From Paraburkholderia sp. LEh10 (GTDB taxonomy: Bacteria; Pseudomonadota; Gammaproteobacteria; Burkholderiales; Burkholderiaceae), in the NCBI RefSeq assembly GCF_017814945.1, contig NZ_JAGIPX010000023.1:1-64000 (forward strand): DNA of 64,000 bases. Reading direction: 5' to 3'. Each line of letters begins with the position of its first letter. Within the stretch, counting starts at the first letter, position 1. The translations under genes and the position numbers were made by a program. Under the pieces are notes generated by a model, which did no database searches, was not told the origin of the DNA, and saw only the letters and a list, made by a program, of their open reading frames with translations. Of the stretch, positions 61,487 to 64,000 are shown in pieces.

Positions 61487-62341
61487 TCATTTGCCGCAGA
61501 TTTCGGCAGCCGTCTTCGTGGTCAGATTCGACTTGTCGAAGCCGAACGGCCCGACGGTCGCGAGATGATCGGGCGTGCCGAGCCATTGATGCAGCTGCTT
61601 GTTCACGGCATCGCGCAGATCCGTGTCTTCGGGCCGGAACGCGAGCGCCCCGTAGCCCGTGTGCTTCGGATCGTCCTTGAAGAAGGAGACCGTTTCCACC
61701 TGGCCGGCATCCTTGGCCGCGAGGCCCTTCATCGTCAATGCCGTGCCCGCCGCCGCATCGGCGCGGCGCGTGCGCACGGCCTGCAATTGCGCGGTCGTGT
61801 CGGGCACTTGCAGCAATTGCGCATCCTTTATGCCCGCGTCGCGCGAATTGGCGACTTCGACGGCGCCCGCCATTACGGCGAGCTTGATGTCCGGCTGCTT
61901 GGCCACGTCACCATAGCTGTGCAGATTCTTCGGGTTGCCCTTCGTCACGAGCAGCGTGTCCTGGATCTGATACTGCGGATCGGCAAAAGCGACCTGCTTG
62001 CAACGCTCCGGCGTGATGTACATACCGGCTGCGATCACATCGAAACGTCCCGCGCGCAGGCCTGGAATCAGCGAGCCCCATTCCGTCAGCACGGCGTCCA
62101 CTTTCTTCACGCCGAGTTTCTCGAAGATCTTGCGGGAGATTTCGGGCGACTCGCCCGTGACCTTGCCGTCGGGTGTCGTATAGGCGAATGGCGATTCGTT
62201 TGCATAGCCGATGCGTACTTCGCCGGTGCGCTGAATGCGCTGCAACGTCGTTTCAGCCGACGCGAACTGGGTGTGCATGGCAAGGCCGGCTGCCGCGAGG
62301 CAGAAGGCGCCAAGCATGACTGACGTGCGCTTCGATTTCAT
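61487..62341 (-). CDS. ehuB: Ectoine/hydroxyectoine ABC transporter substrate-binding protein
   Basis: Encodes 284 residues with a signal peptide (MKSKRTSVMLGAFCLAAAGL up to about FASA). The mature part is a family 3 solute-binding protein: EVRIGYANESPFAYTTPDG, then AGMYITPERCKQVAFADPQY and a C-terminal DLRDAVNKQLHQWLGT. EhuB binds ectoine and hydroxyectoine in the periplasm and hands them to EhuCD. It is the first gene of ehuBCDA and is divergent from the enuR-type regulator. Family and context support the call; another polar solute is possible. Confidence 0.85.
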   Translation of the reverse strand: MKSKRTSVMLGAFCLAAAGLAMHTQFASAETTLQRIQRTGEVRIGYANESPFAYTTPDGKVTGESPEISRKIFEKLGVKKVDAVLTEWGSLIPGLRAGRFDVIAAGMYITPERCKQVAFADPQYQIQDTLLVTKGNPKNLHSYGDVAKQPDIKLAVMAGAVEVANSRDAGIKDAQLLQVPDTTAQLQAVRTRRADAAAGTALTMKGLAAKDAGQVETVSFFKDDPKHTGYGALAFRPEDTDLRDAVNKQLHQWLGTPDHLATVGPFGFDKSNLTTKTAAEICGK

Positions 62342-62495
62342 GTCGATTCCCGATTCCGTGTGAACACGGACAGAAGTAGTGAACGGCGCGATGCAGCGTG
62401 CGCCCAAATCCGGGAAAACCCGGTGTGGCAAGCATTCCGGCGTGTTCGACATGTCCCGGATGCAACCCATGAACGCAGCATACAAAGCCATTTTT

Positions 62496-62576
62496 TTGTT
62501 CCGATTGCTCTAGGACAATAATTTTCAGAGGCTCTTTGATCGCACTATGCATGGTGTCCATGACTTTCGATGGACA
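62496..62576. promoter_or_regulatory. Candidate EnuR operators between ehuB and enuR
   Basis: Two dyads lie in the 261-base gap. One is a perfect 7-bp repeat, TGTCCAT at 62555-62561 with ATGGACA at 62570-62576 and an 8-base spacer. The other is imperfect, TTGTTCC at 62496-62502 with GGACAA at 62513-62518. They share GGACA cores. Location and symmetry suit binding by the MocR-type protein encoded at 62603; binding itself is inferred. Confidence 0.5.
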
Positions 62577-62602
62577 AGTTCGTAGAGGACCCAGGGTAAG
62601 CG

Positions 62603-64000
62603 ATGAAGCGCCAACTCGGGTCGGCGCGGCATGGGAGGCGGCAGGTGATCGAACAGTGGCGGGAAGCGGTCGGCGCGGTGCATGGCGTCGAGTCGAAATA
62701 CAAACGGCTGGTGAAGGCGATTGCAGGCGACATCGAACGCGAGGCGCTGCGCGCGGGCGCACGTCTGCCGCCACAGCGCGATGTGGCGTCGGAACTGTCG
62801 ATCAGCGTGCAGACGGTCACGAACGCCTATAAGGAGCTGGAGCGGCAAGGGCTGATCCGCTGCGAAGTGGGACGCGGCAGCTTCGTTGCGGAGCGCGTCA
62901 CCGAGACGATGTCGAACTACATGCTCGATACGGCGGAGCGCTCGGTCGTCGATTTTTCGATTGCGCGCATCATCCATACGCCGGAGCACGACGCGATGTG
63001 GCGAAAGGTCTGCGCGACGCTCGCGAAGATCGACGACCAGCCGTGGATACGTGCGTTCAGGCCCATCGCGGGCTTCGAGCATCATCGGCAGGCGGGCATT
63101 GCATGGCTGAAGACCCTGGGCATGTCCGCTTCCGTGGATACGCTGCTCGTCACCAACGGCGCGGCGCATGGGATCTTTCTTGCGCTTGCGTCGCTTGTCG
63201 GTCCCGGTGATACCGTGCTGTGCGAAAGTTTGACCGACCATGGCGTGATCGGCTCCGCGAATGTCCTGGGGTTTACGTTGAAAGGGCTGGAGATCGACGA
63301 ATATGGCATTCACCCCGAGCACTTCGAAGAGATGTGCGATAGCGAGCGCATCACCGCGCTCGTGTGCACACCGACGTTGAACAATCCGACCGTCGCGCTG
63401 ATGCCCGAGTCGCGCCGCCGCGCGATTGCGCGCATCGCCGAGCGCTACGGCGTGTACGTGATCGAGGACGACGTCTACGGACCGCTGCCTGCGACGCGTC
63501 CCGCGCCCATTTCGAGTCATATCCCCGAGTTGTCGTTCTACTGCACGAGCATGACCAAGTCGGTGCTGGCGGGCCTGCGCATCGGCTACATGACGACGCC
63601 GCGCCGCCTCGCGCTGCGCGCCGAAAGCGTGCTGCGCGTAAGCAGCTGGATGGCGACTTCGCCGATGGCGGAAGTCGCGACGCGCTGGATCAATGACGGC
63701 ACGGCTGCGCGGCTCGTCGAGACGCAACGCGAGCGGCTCGCGAAGCGCCAGGCACTGGTGCAGAAAATACTCGGACCGTATGTGCTCGGCTCGCATCCTC
63801 AGGCGCTGTCGGCATGGCTGCGCGTGCCCGATCACTGGCAGGCGGACCGGCTCGTGCGCGAGCTGCGCAATCGCGATATCGCCGTCACGTCGCCGGATCC
63901 GTTTCTCGTGCGCGGTGCGGACAGACCGAACGCCGTGCGCCTGTGTGTGGGCGCCGAAGTGAGCGACGACGTGTATCAGGACGCGCTCGAAACGATGCGC
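62603..64000 (+). CDS. enuR: MocR/GntR-type regulator with aminotransferase domain, EnuR-like (runs off the window)
   Basis: Open from ATG 62603 to the right edge: 466 codons, no stop. A GTG at 62647 with GGAGG about eight bases upstream is an alternative start. Residues about 30-100 are a GntR winged helix (LPPQRDVASELSISVQTVTN). The rest is a class I aminotransferase fold with IEDDVYG and SMTKSVLAGLRIGYM, in which Lys319 would hold PLP. EnuR regulators sense ectoine-derived diaminobutyrate compounds and control ectoine uptake and catabolism. It is divergent from ehuB. The degradation genes would be expected beyond the edge. Confidence 0.85.
   Translation, partial: MKRQLGSARHGRRQVIEQWREAVGAVHGVESKYKRLVKAIAGDIEREALRAGARLPPQRDVASELSISVQTVTNAYKELERQGLIRCEVGRGSFVAERVTETMSNYMLDTAERSVVDFSIARIIHTPEHDAMWRKVCATLAKIDDQPWIRAFRPIAGFEHHRQAGIAWLKTLGMSASVDTLLVTNGAAHGIFLALASLVGPGDTVLCESLTDHGVIGSANVLGFTLKGLEIDEYGIHPEHFEEMCDSERITALVCTPTLNNPTVALMPESRRRAIARIAERYGVYVIEDDVYGPLPATRPAPISSHIPELSFYCTSMTKSVLAGLRIGYMTTPRRLALRAESVLRVSSWMATSPMAEVATRWINDGTAARLVETQRERLAKRQALVQKILGPYVLGSHPQALSAWLRVPDHWQADRLVRELRNRDIAVTSPDPFLVRGADRPNAVRLCVGAEVSDDVYQDALETMR

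Noticed and set aside
1..64000. tRNA, rRNA, riboswitch or CRISPR array anywhere in the window
   Set aside because: I looked for cloverleaf, rRNA-core and repeat-spacer patterns by eye and found none. A covariance-model search would be decisive.

Overview
The window reads as chromosome from a Burkholderiaceae beta-proteobacterium, most likely Paraburkholderia or Caballeronia. The support is high GC with strong G/C third-position bias, a 384-residue Gram-negative trimeric porin, a phasin (so a polyhydroxyalkanoate producer), many LysR regulators, protocatechuate and ectoine utilisation genes, and intergenic repeats typical of that group. I saw no rRNA, tRNA, CRISPR array, phage module or intact insertion sequence. 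The only visibly lower-GC stretch runs from about 44.2 to 48.1 kb (fimbrial tip gene, GNAT gene and about 1.2 kb that is nearly empty).

Layout. 0-9.6 kb: small regulatory and hypothetical genes, a YcaD-like MFS transporter, an alpha/beta hydrolase with an Asp nucleophile, a ketopantoate-reductase homologue, acetoacetate decarboxylase, a divergent GST/TetR pair and a phasin. 10.4-15.7 kb: a LysR gene, a LacI gene facing a 23-codon stub of a short-chain dehydrogenase, and an operon for a three-component oxygenase like the rhizopine demethylase MocDEF, whose fourth gene (a sugar-isomerase-like TIM barrel) is broken. 16.2-30.5 kb: DoxX, pirin and LysR; DUF3311 plus MctP-type symporter; a class A penicillin-binding protein; a PhoD-type phosphatase with an unknown partner; DUF72, DUF3892, an acyl-CoA ligase, a short H-NS-like protein and a class II aldolase. 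30.6-38.1 kb: aromatic and amino-acid catabolism, with pcaHG and divergent pcaQ, 4-hydroxyphenylpyruvate dioxygenase, then an XRE-cupin regulator divergent from an ALDH7 and an FAD oxidase that fit the pipecolate-to-aminoadipate branch of lysine breakdown. 39.7-45.3 kb: a chaperone-usher fimbria operon whose chaperone is frameshifted. 45.4-53.2 kb: GNAT, a formaldehyde-activating-enzyme homologue without the catalytic His, a YfiM-like protein, the porin with an orphan terminator (candidate sRNA) on the other strand, and a HIT protein. 53.5-56.8 kb: a tight four-gene operon that I read as an undescribed polar-lipid or glycan head-group pathway. 56.8-57.6 kb: a long imperfect palindrome. 57.65-64 kb: an MFS exporter, the ehuBCDA ectoine importer and the 5' part of its MocR-type regulator enuR, which runs off the window.

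How the genes fit together. The pca, hpd, lysine and ectoine blocks and the remnant moc block describe a soil or plant-associated organism that feeds on aromatics, amino acids and compatible solutes, each block next to its own regulator. The two broken genes and the SDR stub around the LacI and mocDEF genes point to loss of a neighbouring sugar or cyclitol catabolic operon. The most novel-looking item is the cytidylyltransferase / CDP-alcohol phosphotransferase / 2-oxoglutarate oxygenase / flippase-like operon.

All family calls are made by eye from sequence motifs; no database search was run.
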